From: Austropuccinia psidii
Taxonomy: Eukaryota; Basidiomycota; Pucciniomycetes; Pucciniales; Sphaerophragmiaceae
Direction: 5' to 3'
Assembly (NCBI GenBank): GCA_023105745.1
Contig: JALGQZ010000002.1
Location: 73,883,285 to 73,947,284 of the forward strand
Length of the DNA stretch: 64,000 nucleotides
Shown: one piece after another, positions 44,113 to 56,564 of the stretch
Layout of the letters: each line of letters begins with the position of its first letter
Position numbering within the stretch: the stretch's first letter is position 1
The notes under the pieces: model-generated
The model's input: only the letters and a program-made list of their open reading frames with translations
What the model was told of the DNA's origin: nothing
Database searches by the model: none
Position numbers and translations under genes: made by a program

Positions 44113-47100
44113 AAGATTTGTCTATGAAACTGTTGATAATATACTATTAAGCAACAGTACTATAGCTGTTCCTATGAAATATAATAATACAAACTATTAT
44201 AACTCCAATTAAGTCATGAAATAATTAATAATTTCTTTTACTTTTTATACACTAAAAGTGATTATAACAGTAAGTAGTAATTGTCTATAAGAATCAATTA
44301 CAAGAAGTATTTAAATGATAAAACTTCATTATTCAAATGATAATATTATTCTAATATGTAATCATATTTTTCAAGAATCATTATAATTATAATTCTTGAA
44401 GAAAACAAATACTGCAGAGAAACTTTAGTAATTAATAATAAATCACTCACTAATACTCCAATGAACCTGGAAAGAGTTTGGTAGAGAGATTTGAAAGATA
44501 ATTGTGGATTTAAATGATCAAAGAATGATTTATAACAGTATTACAACCATATATAGTTTATTTCTATGATTTAATGTCTTTGTGAGCCTTAGAGGTATTT
44601 TCATATACCCAAAAGACCACAAATGATAAATTAAGATACAAATATAAATAAAATAAATTTATGTATATTATAAAAATGAAAATGGAAATATAAATACAAA
44701 TGTATATTTAAAAATAAAAATTCCAATAAAATTTAAAATTATGAAATTACATTTTTACTTGTAAAAATTAAGTAAAAATGAATTTTTAATAAAAATTATG
44801 AAATTGAAATATTTTTGGTAAAAAGTTATATAAAATATATTATAACTTTTTTTCCAATGAATAAACATAAAGAAACTATCACACCATTGGATTCCTCATA
44901 AAAAATAAAGTGGGGTCACTTCTGGATGAAATTTTTGTAACTCAACTCTAAATAAGCTTAAATTAAGTTTTCAGTATTTTTTGTACAAAAGTATGAGAAT
45001 CCTCAAGACCTTGATTTAATTCACACCACATGTGGTGTTAACAATCAACTTTTGTGTTGAAATTGAGGTGTTGTGTTTAGCTTAGAAGTTATGAGGAATT
45101 GAAGTATTTTAAATTGAATTCAATTCAAATGTCAAAATGTGCGCGTGTATTACAAAAGTGAACTTTAATTTACATATGAGGTATCAATTATTAAAGATGT
45201 GTAATTAAAAACTCAATTGAATTACAAATTTAAATTATAATTGTATTACATTATGAGGAATTAAAGAAAAAATAAATTGGAAAGATTAATTCTGGGGGGA
45301 AAGACACTCTAGCTTGAAGGGGGAGCTAGACCCCCAAATTCCTTGCCGACTGGCGTGGGATGTCAAATTCATGCAAAAGTTCATTACTTATGGCCTGGAA
45401 TTGAGTCACAGGGTCTGTGACTAAATTGATGATGAGGTTTTGATACCAACCAGGGTAGTTTTAACTGCTGCCAAGAGGGTAAAACTACCCTTAAGGTAAA
45501 ACAATGTTAGTAAGAACGGTTATAACTGGTTTCTAAGCCTCTTACACACATTCGGACGTGTTTTGAAGGCTCTAGACCAGGTATTTCTCTAGTAATAGCT
45601 GATATAAGGGTCTAAAATGGCTTAAACCAGCCCTTTTTTGGTCCAAACCAGGATTCTATGATGCCACAATTGGCTTTTCTGTTTGAAGAATGTTTTTCAC
45701 GACAGACAAGAGTAAATTAGACTGTTGGAGTAAGAAAATTGATGGCTATAACAGAATATCTTCTTTGCCCCACTTTTCTCTTCATGTTAGAATCTTTTCC
45801 TTTTATAATTAGTTTAAACACTGTTAAGCCAATAAATAAGAGATTCCAACCACCCTTTTTTAGAGATTTTAAACCTTATAACCATGTGAAAAAATTATTA
45901 TAATCATTCTTTGTAACTCTTATAATCATTTTCACCCCTGAACCACCCCAAAAGTGAATTAAAGCATCTTTCATCACTGTTAACTTTGTCACTTTGTTTC
46001 CAAATTGACTCTGGTAACTCTTGAGCGTTTTTTCTCTTTAAATATCTTTTTAAAGACTTTTTTCTTTAATTAATGGCTTGCAGTTCTTTGCTCAATTAAT
46101 CCCAATTGAAATTTCTCTTGAAGAAATATCTTTTGTAGCCTTAAAATATCTCTTGTAGAGTATTTTGGGATAAATCTTTATTGTTGGTAAAAAAATAAGC
46201 TTTTAACATATCATTGTTTTATACTTAAAAAGTTAAAAACAATAAAATTTGTGTGTTTTCCTTTAAAAATACTATTTCTTACTATTTCTGAACAATTTTA
46301 CCTTATACAAATTTTGAGGACAGGAAAAGTACTTCATATTTTATCAAAGTTTCATATCCACACCTTAAAGACTTTCTGATTGATTCTGAAAGAATAGAAA
46401 ACTTAAGAAAAGCTTTAACTAATACTTACTTGTTGGTAATAAAGGTATAATAGAATCATGTGATGATTTGTAAAAAAAGAAAGAAGAGGCCTCTTTCAAG
46501 TCTAATACAGCTCACAGAGGCGTGCCATGGAGCAAACTGAAAACCCAGTGAGTGAGAAAACAATAATCGTTTTTGATTGTTGATTGCATCATTTGTTGTC
46601 ACGTAAGATTATGATAATTACTTAATTAATCCTTTTACTTGACTACTAAACCAATTATGGTTGAGAATAAAAGGAGTAACAACTGCAAATCTTCTTTTAT
46701 TTCAAGATGAAAATTAATTTCTCAAAGTTATTAATGTTATTGGAAATTTTATCACAGGTTGTATTTTCTGTGAATTTTGAAGATTCAGTATTTCATGTGG
46801 AACCATCAAAAATGTAATTTAAGTAGAAATTTGAATTTTACCTATGAAACTGTAATTATTTCTGGTTTTTTGATGTATTATACTGTTCTCCATTGATTCT
46901 GAAAGATTCATTAAGAATTGTATTTTTAATGAATTTTTGAAGTTTTTACCTCATTTCTATGTAGAATTGTAAATAGCATTATATGGCTGGTTACTATGGG
47001 GTAAATCAATGAATACTAGTTCAAATACGGTTTGAATTAGTCTTTTAGGGTTTATTCATGGAAAATAATCAAGAATTTACATGTTTACAAGAGTCTAAGT

Positions 47101-47671
47101 AGCTCTTTACCTCATTGGCACATCAAAATAGCAGCTTGATTGCCATTTTCTTACGATTTAATCAGATTTTAAGTTAGTAACCAAGTTCCCAAAATGTTTT
47201 AGTACAATAATTGGGCCATTATCAGCCATAGATCCAAGCTTTAGAGCTATCCACACCTCAGAGGCCACAGCAGTTGGGTACCCTGGGTCTCTTTGATGTT
47301 GTTTGTCCCCCTTAGCTATTTTCACATCAAAAATAGAATTTCAGGCTTCAAGACTGATATGCACTATGAATGTATCAGAACTGTATGTAAGAATACCATA
47401 ATTTTAAGCGCCACAAACATGCATAACACTATTCTTAGTGTATATGGAAGCTGGGATTTCTCACATTCCCATTATTTCGACATGAATTTGAGAAAAACAA
47501 AACTTTTCACAATTCTTTTATGTGATATTGATGATGTGGTATTTAAGTATTTTCCATATTACCACCTCATAGAGTTAGTTTAAGCTTATTCACTCTATGG
47601 AGCTACCCTAGGTGAATGTTTGTGTAGAATCCAAATCTGGCCTTAAATCCATGAATTTACTTACTCAATAA
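44113..47671 (+). mobile_element. R2-b, interrupted by R1-c and 3'-truncated
   Basis: The left end AAGATTTGTCTATGAAAC matches R2-a. The body follows R2-a in order, with R1-c inserted at 44581-46366. The last ~150 bp, including the hairpin terminus, are missing. The sequence passes directly into an LTR-start-like TGTCACAGGGGCT at 47672. Confidence 0.8.
44581..46366 (-). mobile_element. R1-c, reversed copy
   Basis: It runs from TGTGAGCCTTAGAGG to TTCATATCCACACCTT. The flanking 8-mers AATGTCTT (44573-44580) and AAAGACTT (46367-46374) match at 6 of 8. The uninterrupted site near 15250 reads ACGTCTT, consistent with an aged 8-bp duplication. Confidence 0.85.
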
Positions 47672-47746
47672 GTGTCACAGGGGCTGTTAGACAGAAAAAC
47701 AAAATATATGTACTTCTCATTGGATTCTTTTACCCCCACTGTATGT
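47672..47746. mobile_element. Short Ty3 LTR-start fragment
   Basis: TGTCACAGGGGCT.TT.GACAGAAA matches the Ty3-2 LTR edge at 50598 for about 25 bp and then diverges. It is the scar of a truncated LTR between R2-b and R3. Confidence 0.45.
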
Positions 47747-49713
47747 AAGGTTTGACTATGGAACAATAAGTAAAAATTACTAATATTTTACTGATTGTAC
47801 TATGAATGTCCTTATAAATAAAATAAATACAAAAAGAAATAATTATTATAAATATGGCATAGAAATAATTATATTATTAAAAAAACATAATAATATAATT
47901 TATAATATAAAAAATAATATAATAAATAAATATATTAATATAAGATAATTAATATATTTAAAAGAACTTCATTATTGTTACCAACAAGTAATAAAGGCAT
48001 GAAGAATTGTCTTTTATGAGTAAAAAACAATTAATAACAATAGTATTACTAATATTAAAGTTATTTATTAATATAAATACTATTCATATTAATATATGAA
48101 TTATTAAAAATAATGATAAAGAGAAATCACTATAAAAGAGAAAATAACCTACTTTTAATACTTAATATAATAATTTTGAAAGTTTTTATGCCAAAATAAT
48201 GTAAATAAAAGCTATACAAACTGTATTTACAATAAAAATAGAGAAATTACAAATATCTTTTAATTTTTACGTGGAAAATTGAGTTTAAAGAGATTTTTGA
48301 ACAAAAAAAATTAAATAATTGATGTAATAACGTCAAGATTGGTGATTATAATAAAGATGATCTTTGGTCTTTGATGATATAAAAGTTTTATATATAAAGA
48401 ATAAAGAATTTACCTTTTGATTTAATTATTTTAGTGTTTTTGATCCATCTGAGGGGAAAATAAAGTAAAAAGAGCTCTATTTATAGTAAATACCTCTCTT
48501 TTAGAGTCCAGCAGGATTCTAGTAGACGTGTACTGATTCTTTCTACTAGAAATTATCAATATTTTAAGGTTTAGTGATGATTACATCATGATCAAACCAT
48601 CTTATCTCATTATTGCGCCATTATTTAGAGTTATCACTATAACTCTAAGTTTGATGAAATCATAGGCTTGGCAGAAGCCTAAACTTTGTGGATTTTATTA
48701 GTATTAATCATAATATAGTAGTTTACATCAGTTTTATCACTTATATGACTGTTAAACTTAAAATAAGATTACAGTGAGTGATCATAAATGATCAATTGTA
48801 AGCTTAAGCTTTGATCATTAACAACTCTTAAGTTATACACACTACAGCTATTCTGAGAGTGTATTCTGATAGCTTGGCATGCCCTTATTGAACTTCCAAG
48901 AGCTTTTCATTACATAATCAAAACTCTATTTTTGATGATTTTTCTTGTAACTCATCTTTTCTGTCAAAATTTAATATTTTAAACTTCAAACCATGATTTC
49001 AAGGGGTTATACCTTGAATATGATAATAAAAATTACGTCATTCTTCACATATGAGCTAGTAGAATATGACTGTCTCATTTTTTTAAGTTTGTACCACTTT
49101 TACAACAAAGTGGTCAACAGCTCTATTGATTTTATTCAATCATCCATTACAAGTTTTAACCTTTTTTATAACATGTAAAAAAAGTTCATATATGTATTCC
49201 TACATTAACTATGTGGTGACTTTGCTTTTGGTTTATCTCTCTATCTTTTATATTTCAAGAGATATTAGCTAAAAACAATGAATATATGCATTGACCAAAA
49301 AAGTGCATATATTCAGCTTAATTCCTTAAGTATTAAATTTAGAGATTAGCTTTATAATTGTTTTATGTGTATATGTTTATGGAGAATCCAATTGTACAAT
49401 TAGTTTTACATGTTGTTTCATTGGTTTCTGTGATAAATGAGGTTTTGTACCTTTTTTAAGCTATTATTACTTATACTTCAGTAATTATTGACTTTTCAGA
49501 TATGCCATAAAAATGACATATGTGTATTTTACCATGAGGAATCTAATGGTGTAATTTATTTCACATGTTTACTCATTAGATTCTGCTTTAATTCATATTT
49601 TGTACTTATTTATGGTATTTTACTAATTTTTGAGATAATTATCATAAGTATAATTATTACAGAAATTTCTCTGTGACCTTTTTGGATATGAGGTCATATC
49701 TCAAAGGCTCACA
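47747..49713 (+). mobile_element. R3, complete hairpin-ended element
   Basis: The left end is AAGGTTTGACTATGGAAC. The right end is GTGACC, the perfect hairpin GATATGA-GG-TCATATC, and CAAAGGCTCACA. The flanking 8-mers CTGTATGT (47739-47746) and CTGTACCT (49714-49721) agree at 6 of 8. It is AT-rich with no significant coding frame; the short frames at 48993-49178 and 49488-49676 lack motifs. Confidence 0.8.
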
Positions 49714-49721
49714 CTGTACCT

Positions 49722-50597
49722 CTTAGATCTGAATTTTCACAATTCTAGGTATTAGACTTTGGTGATGCCTGGGCAGAGAAGTGTAGACTTGGTTCAAGTG
49801 ATGAGGTCACATTGACTCTACCCAGGTAAGCTAAACTTACAACCAGGATTGATCCATTTAAGATTAGTTTTGTATCAAATAGATTGTGATTTAATTTTAA
49901 AAAGTTATTTATGAGTTTAATAATTTTGACTACCTATCCTACTGCCCAGATGCCTCAGAATAAATGCCAATAATAACTACCTTTGTACAGAGGCATGCCT
50001 CTGTACACCATCAAAAATACTCCAACAGGACACAAACTCAGTCAGGCAGTTTTGCCTGCATTGACCACAAACAGGTGTAGTTTTTACGGTAATTAGCACA
50101 TGCAGGGGCATTGTGGGAAGTGGATATTTTAACATCCCTTCAGCTGATAATAGGACAAATTACACTGGTTCTTTCAAAATGACTAGGATGATTAGGCATG
50201 TTCACCTTGTGCTTGCTTGCAATATTACAGATGGTAGGCTTTGAATCTCATTTAATGGGAACATGAATATATCAAATTGAATAATGCAGTTTCCACTGCA
50301 TTATGTTTGGTTCAGGTATTTGAGTTTGCCCATTTGTGAAATTCACCTGTGATCTTTCATTTTTAGCGGCCAATAGAAATAATTTATCAACCAAATTCAA
50401 ATTTAGGCAAAATTAATAATCCACACAAGAGTCAATAATTGTGTGGTTTCATTTCATTTTCCTGTGCAAGCATGCCATTCACAAAAAAAGGAAAGGAGCA
50501 TAAAAGGGAGCTTACAGATAAATGTCAGGTGAGGAGACAAGGGGTGAGTTGCTCAGTTATTCTCAGCCTATATACATAAATATATATATTGGTTGGC
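49722..50597. other. Unassigned stretch before Ty3-2
   Basis: Mixed-composition DNA with no convincing coding frame, RNA gene or terminal repeat. It ends in GTTGGC, the Ty3-2 target duplication. Confidence 0.4.
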
Positions 50598-52027
50598 TGT
50601 CACAGGGGCTCTTGGACAGAAATACAAGAGTGGCCTGGAACTCAGCAATCAGGGAACTCACTTGGAAGACTCCAAAAGAATAAAGAGTAAAATTAATAAG
50701 AATGAATTCCTCTAAAAGATATGCAGATACAAGATGAGATGCGAAAGAGGAAAGGGAAGCCAAATGGCCAAAGAGCCAACCAAGTAAGTCCTTAATCACT
50801 GTTTCAACCTGCCAAAAATGAATAATGGAATTAGTAAGGATATGGCCACCAAATATCCATTGACAGGTGAAGAAAGAGAAAGAGAAAAGTGCTAAATGAC
50901 TGACTTAATAATATCAGTATTTGCTTAACTAAAATGAAAAGAAAATAAAGATAAAATGAAATCAAAGTATATTAATTAACTGGGGAAAACCCCCCAGGGT
51001 GGAAAGGGTAGCCGGTATATGTGAAAAGTTGGTAGCTTGAGTTCTTCAGGCTGAAAACTGATCTGTATTGATCCTTGAGGCTGTATTGATTGTTTTGGGA
51101 ATTGATACAGCTGGCTAATATTGAAATTGAATTGGGTTGAATGAACTTCCCATGCTTGAAAATGAAATACAGTTCTTGATGGATCCAGACTGTATTGAAA
51201 TGAATAGGGTTGCCAAGATGGATTGAGTGGAGCTTTGACACTTGACAACTTCTTTTGGCACTGCCTCTTGAATACATTTTGAGAATGAATTGACAGTATT
51301 CCCTTGGAAGGAATACTTGGAGTGAGAATAACCAATGACTGCTTGATGGCGTCATTGGTCTTTGACGCTGAAACACTTGCTCTTGAGCCTTGATGATTCC
51401 TCTGAATGATTGGGTGCCTTGATGACGTGATGAGATGTTGGAATGTTGAAATGACCATTTTGATATTGCCACCATTGAATTGCTGTTGAAAAATGATGCA
51501 CAATGATATATAACATCATTTATGGCATATTGGTTCATTGGCAAGAAGATTACGTCCAAAGGTCTTGAGATGGAAACGCAGAGGGGAAAAGGATGGATGT
51601 GATGGCTTCAGAGCTTGGAAAGGTGTTTCTGGGCCCTTTGGGGGTTTTGGCCACTTTTGGGTTCTGAGCCAAAAACTGGCCCAAAAGGCGGGAAAGTTTC
51701 TTTTGGACACTTTGCGTCAAAGGGCGCAAAAATGCGCAAATGCGCATTATGAGCCCAAATGGCCAAAAACAGCCATGTGGGCCATTTTCCTTGGTTTTGA
51801 GGGAAATGACCAGAAATACCCATTTGGGCATAAATTGCCGCTATGGGTTCTGGATTGAGGTGAAGGGCCATGAAGGCCCCAAAAAACAAATGGCCATAAA
51901 TGGTCCATAGGATGATGACGTGGCCATATTGGCCACTGGTGATGGATATGGCCAATTGGCCATAAAAGAACTGTGGCTTGATATGCCATATGGGGATCCA
52001 AGGAGGTGAATTGCCATGGTTGTGACA
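50598..52027 (-). repeat. Ty3-2 3' LTR
   Basis: TGTCACAGGGGCTCTTGGAC to GGTTGTGACA on the plus strand. The inner neighbour (GTACCCCCCACC, 52028-52039) is the PPT, GGTGGGGGGTAC in sense. Frames of 175-195 codons inside the LTR are shared with the other LTR only because the LTRs are copies. Confidence 0.92.
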
Positions 52028-52439
52028 GTACCCCCCACCTTGGAATGGTGAGCTCCTGAGCACCAATACAAGGTGAAGCCTGTTGAGGCTATTGGAGATA
52101 TTTTGAGAGAGTGATTCAAGAGGACTGATTAAGATAAAAATTTGAAAATTGATATTAAAAATTTGACATTTGACGCAGGACTTGCTTGATCTTCTTTTGA
52201 CATTGGCTTCATGATTTGAATTGAATTTTAAAATGAATGAAATTTTTTTTGACGTGATAATTGACGAGATAAGAGAAAATTTAAAATGAAAATAAAATAA
52301 AAATAAAGAATGAAAATGAAAATAAGGAAAGAAAAGAAAAGAGAGAAATGAATTGAATCTTGAGGAGGTTCCAATCTTCATCACGGAGGTTGATAACTGA
52401 TTTTGAAATTGGCCAAGGACCTGGAAAGAGAAATTTGAT

Positions 52440-52830
52440 GCCAGGTGCTCACAAAGTGGCCAAGGTGATGTTTTGACAAGATTGTAGACCCCTCAGGGAA
52501 GTGCACACCAGGAGAGGAACTTACTTTTGGTATTTACCACTCCCGCCAGTGCCATAAAAATCAAAAACAAAAATGTTGAAGGATTGAATTCAATTGAAAG
52601 ACTTGGAAAACAAAATAAAATAGTGAATGGTCCATTTGCCCAAGTGGAAATGACCATAATTTTGGAATTGGATGTTGAGAAGCCCAGCCAAAGATCTGTG
52701 TCCAAAATTTGCAAAGTGCTCACAGAGTGGCCAAGGTGATGCTTACAACAAAAAGAGTAGAATACCCCTAAAAGTGCATACCAGGAGTGGGTCTTACTTT
52801 TGGTAATTCCTCTCCCCACCAAGCACCATA
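52440..52830 (-). repeat. Ty3-2 3'-UTR repeat pair
   Basis: Two ~120-nt units (about 52443-52560 and 52713-52832) share TGGTGC...GGGGAG, AAAGTAAG(T/A), CCAGGAG and CACCTTGGCCACT.TGTGAGCAC in sense. They match the pairs in Ty3-1 and Ty3-A. Confidence 0.75.
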
Positions 52831-52835
52831 ATGAG

Positions 52836-55800
52836 TCAAGCGTTTGAAGAATTGGGCCCAGGCTTGTCAGGATATAATGAATGAAAATCTTTGACAAGTT
52901 CAGGACAATTCTTGAGGTTTTCGGTTGGTTCCCAAGTGGATCTTTCTGGGTATTGACTGAAACCTTTCCATTCCACCAGATACCATAATTTTCCTCTCTT
53001 GAGCTTTGAGTCCAGTATTTGAGAGACTTCCCATTCCTCTTCTTCTTCAATGGTGATTGGAGGAGGAGGCTCTTGATGCCTATTTGGGATTGTTGAAGTC
53101 TTGACTGGTTCCAAAAGGGAAGTATAGAAAACTGGGTGGATGGATTTCCATTGAGATGGAAGCTTGAGGTGGTAGGCATGAGTACTGACTTTCTTCAAGA
53201 TTGGAAAAGGACCAAGCCATCTTTCAGACAGCTTTTTGGTGGGTCTGGTTGATTTGATGTTCTTGGAAGAAAGCCATACCATGTCACCGGGATTGAAAAC
53301 AGGTGGACTTGCTCTACTTTTATCTGCATACCTATTAAACCTGTTTATGGCAACTTCAAGTTCTCTCTTGACATCTTGCTTTACTGATTGGATTTTTGTT
53401 GATAACTTTCCAGCCGGAGTATCTTGAGTGATGTGAACTGAGTCAAAATGAGGATCTCTTCCATAAACAGTGAAAAACGGTGATTGTTTTGTTGAAGAGT
53501 GGTCAGAGTTATTGTAGGCAAATTCAGCCAGAGGGAGCCAGGTGTTCCAATCATCTTGATGATAACTGACATACATCCGAAGGTACTGTTCTAGTATCTG
53601 ATTTAGCCTCTCTGTCTGTCCATCAGTTTCTGGATGATAAGCAGTTGACAAGTCTCTTGAAATCTTGAGCTGCTGACAAAGATTGGTCCAAAAAGAAGAA
53701 ACAAAAAGAGAACCTTGATCACTAACAATGCTTGAAGGAAGGCCATGCTTTGAAAAAATATTCTTGATAAATAGATGGGCAAAATCTAATGAAGTGATTG
53801 AAGCTATTGTTGGAATAAAAAGCGCCATTTTTGAGAATCTGTCCACTATGACAAGGATTGAGTCAAAGGAATTGGACAGTGGCAATTGAGTGATTAAATC
53901 CATTGAAAGACAAATCCAAGGACCACTTGGAATTGGAAGAGGCTTGAGGAGTCCAAACTTCTTGTGATGAATATTTTTGTTTCTTGAACACTGTTGACAG
54001 GATGATACATAATCCTTGATAAATTGAGTAATTCCAGACCAGTGGAAATCCGGCTTGACAAGCTTGAGAGTCTTCTCTTGGCCAGGGTGTCCAGCTAGAG
54101 GAGAGTCCTGCCGCTTTTGAAGTATATTGAGCTGAATTGTGGGGTCATTTGGGACCACCACCCGATCTTTGAAAAGGAGAAGTTTGGAAGAGGAATTAAG
54201 AGAATAATCTTGGACCGATTTACCTTTACCCAAATCTTCAAGGACACTTCTATATTGAGAATCTTGCCACACTGCCTTCTGAATTCAATCAATCAAATTT
54301 GAAAATGAATCCACCTTGACTGCAAAAAACTTTGAGGCTTGAATTTCATCTTGCTTGATTATCTTCTGATAGTTCATTGGATTCTTGCTGATGAAATCCT
54401 CCCCCCTCTCTGGGTAAATGTCGTCCCAACGTGACAAGGCACCTGGAAGGGTGGCCAAGCGGCCAGGGCGATAAGTGATTGAGAAGTGAAATTCAGATAA
54501 AAATTCAGCCCAGCGGGCTTGACGGCGAGTGAGAATCTTGGAAGACATAAAATATTGAAGAGATGAATGATTGGTGAGAACTTCAAAAGGGGAAGAGATA
54601 GAAAGAAGGAAAGCTCTCCAGCGCTTGAGAGCCCAGACTATGCCAAGGAGTTCCTTGGCATGAATCTCATAATTAAGCTCAGCTGGGAGAAGCTTGCGGC
54701 TATTAAATTCATTGGGATGTTTTCCTGAGTCAGAGACCTGACTCAGTACAGCACCCAAGGCATAATCTGATGCATCGGTCTCTACAATGGTGGGTAGAGA
54801 AGGATTGAAGTGAGAAAGGATTGGAGCAGTGGTGAATGCCTCTTTGAGTTGATGAAAATGTCTAAGAGCTTCCTCATTGAGGGGAAAATGGGAATCTTTC
54901 TTGATGAAACCTGTGAGTGAACTAATCTTCTTTGAATAATTCTTGATGAAACGGCGGTAAAAATTGGCAAAGCCAAGGAATGATTGAAGAGCCTTGAGGT
55001 TTCTTGGAGGTGGCAAATTGAGAATTTGCTGGAATTTTGCTTGGTCCATCTTGAGGCCTTCAGAAGAAACAACATAACCTAAATACTCTACACTAGAAAC
55101 ATGGAATAGGCATTTGGACGCCTTAGCAAAGAGGTTATTGGCTCTGAGTCTGGAAAGAACAGTGGACACATGAGTGACATGTTCTTCCTCAGATTTGGAA
55201 AAGACCATAATGTCATCCAAATAAACCACAGAATAAACATCAAGAAGATCATAAAAAATATCATTGACAAGGTTTTGAAAAGAAGCAGGAGCATTGGTAA
55301 GCCCAAATGGAATAACCAAGTACTCATAACTACCATATTTGGTTCTAAAACAAGTCAAATGTTCATCACCTTCCTTGATTCTGAGCAGGTTATATGCACC
55401 ACACAAATCAATCTTGGAGAAGATAGAAGAACCATTAAAAACAGTGAGAAGCTGATTCATAGGAGGAACAGGATACTTGTTCTTCCTAGTAACAGCATTG
55501 AGTTTGCAGTAATCAACACACAAACAGAGGCCACCATCTTTCTTTTTGACAAAAAGAACAGGTGCTCCTGTAGAAGAGGAGCTTGGCTAGATGAAACCTT
55601 TCTCTACATTCTCTGAAATGTAGGCCCTGAGTGTATCTGACTCTTGGTTTGATAAAGAGTAGATCACCCCAACTGGAGGTAGAGACCCCTCCAGCTCAAT
55701 ATGATGATCACAGGCGCGGTGAGGAGGAAGTTTTTCTGCTTTCACCTTGGAGAATACATCCAAGTACTGGTGATAAACAGAAGGAACAACCTTCATCACG

Positions 55801-56564
55801 GTTTCTATTTCTTCTGGCTCTTCCTCTTCATCCCACAACTCCTCCAGGGAGTCATGATAAGATGAAGGAGGAAGGTCCATATTCCCAAAGAAGAGATGAA
55901 GTGAAGATACAGAATTATCTTCTCCAACATCTTGAATCTCTTTGAAGACTTTCTCTCTAGATGATAGTAATGACTGATGGGAATTAAGGGAAGGAATATG
56001 GACAGAAGACAGAAATGATGGTGTTCTAGAATCACCAACCAGAGCTGCACATGATTTGGCAGAAGAAAAGTTATTACTAAAAGAAATTGAAGGATTATTA
56101 TAGTCCTTATGATCAAAATTAAAGGTGATCAATCCTTGCCTCCAATCAATAAATGGATTAAAATGATTAAGAAAGTCAAAGCCCAATATGAGGTCTTCTC
56201 CCTTGGGAGTATCAATGACTAAAAAGTCCCATTCAAAGCTTGGGAAGGAAGGGAGCTCAACCATATATTTAGTATGGCAAGTCACAAATAAAGAAGAAGA
56301 CTCAGAGGAGTCTAAAATGATGAGGGGAATCTTCTCTGGAAGCTCTGACGTAGTCAATGAATACTTGTGAACAAACTGCTTTGCAATGAATGAGTTGGTA
56401 GCACCAGAATCAATGAGAATACTGTAAAAAACATCAGAAAGAGAAGAAAAAACAAATAATTTAAGAGAATTCTTGACACCAGTATTCAGAATGCACAATT
56501 GTGCTCTGGATGGAAAACTGTGAAGACCATTGAACACAACATGATCTTCACTCAGGCTTTTCCC
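52836..56564 (-). pseudogene. Ty3-2 pol polyprotein, two stop codons
   Basis: Visible domains are protease (ILIDSGATNSFIAKQF), RT (YLDDIMVF at about 55225), RNase H (VETDASDYALGAVL) and the integrase zinc-binding region (DSPLAGHPG...CQQC). The integrase core has MDLITQLP, VSDQGSLF and HPETDGQTE, followed by GPFPIL and a chromodomain (RGKLWYLVEWKGF...STWEP) at the C-terminus. In-frame stops are TAG at 55587-55589, where nearby changes suggest a compensated indel, and TGA at 54285-54287. Otherwise the frame is open from the gag overlap to 52836, about 1240 codons. The frame is -1 relative to gag with no ATG at its start. Confidence 0.92.

Noticed and set aside
50972..51559. 195-codon frame in the Ty3-2 LTR, repeated at 59017-59604
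   Set aside because: The two copies are identical or nearly so only because both LTRs come from one template. There are no motifs, and the frame spans U3 promoter landmarks.
51608..52384. 258-codon minus-strand frame at the Ty3-2 3' end
   Set aside because: It crosses the PPT and the LTR boundary and reads GGCC-rich low-complexity sequence.
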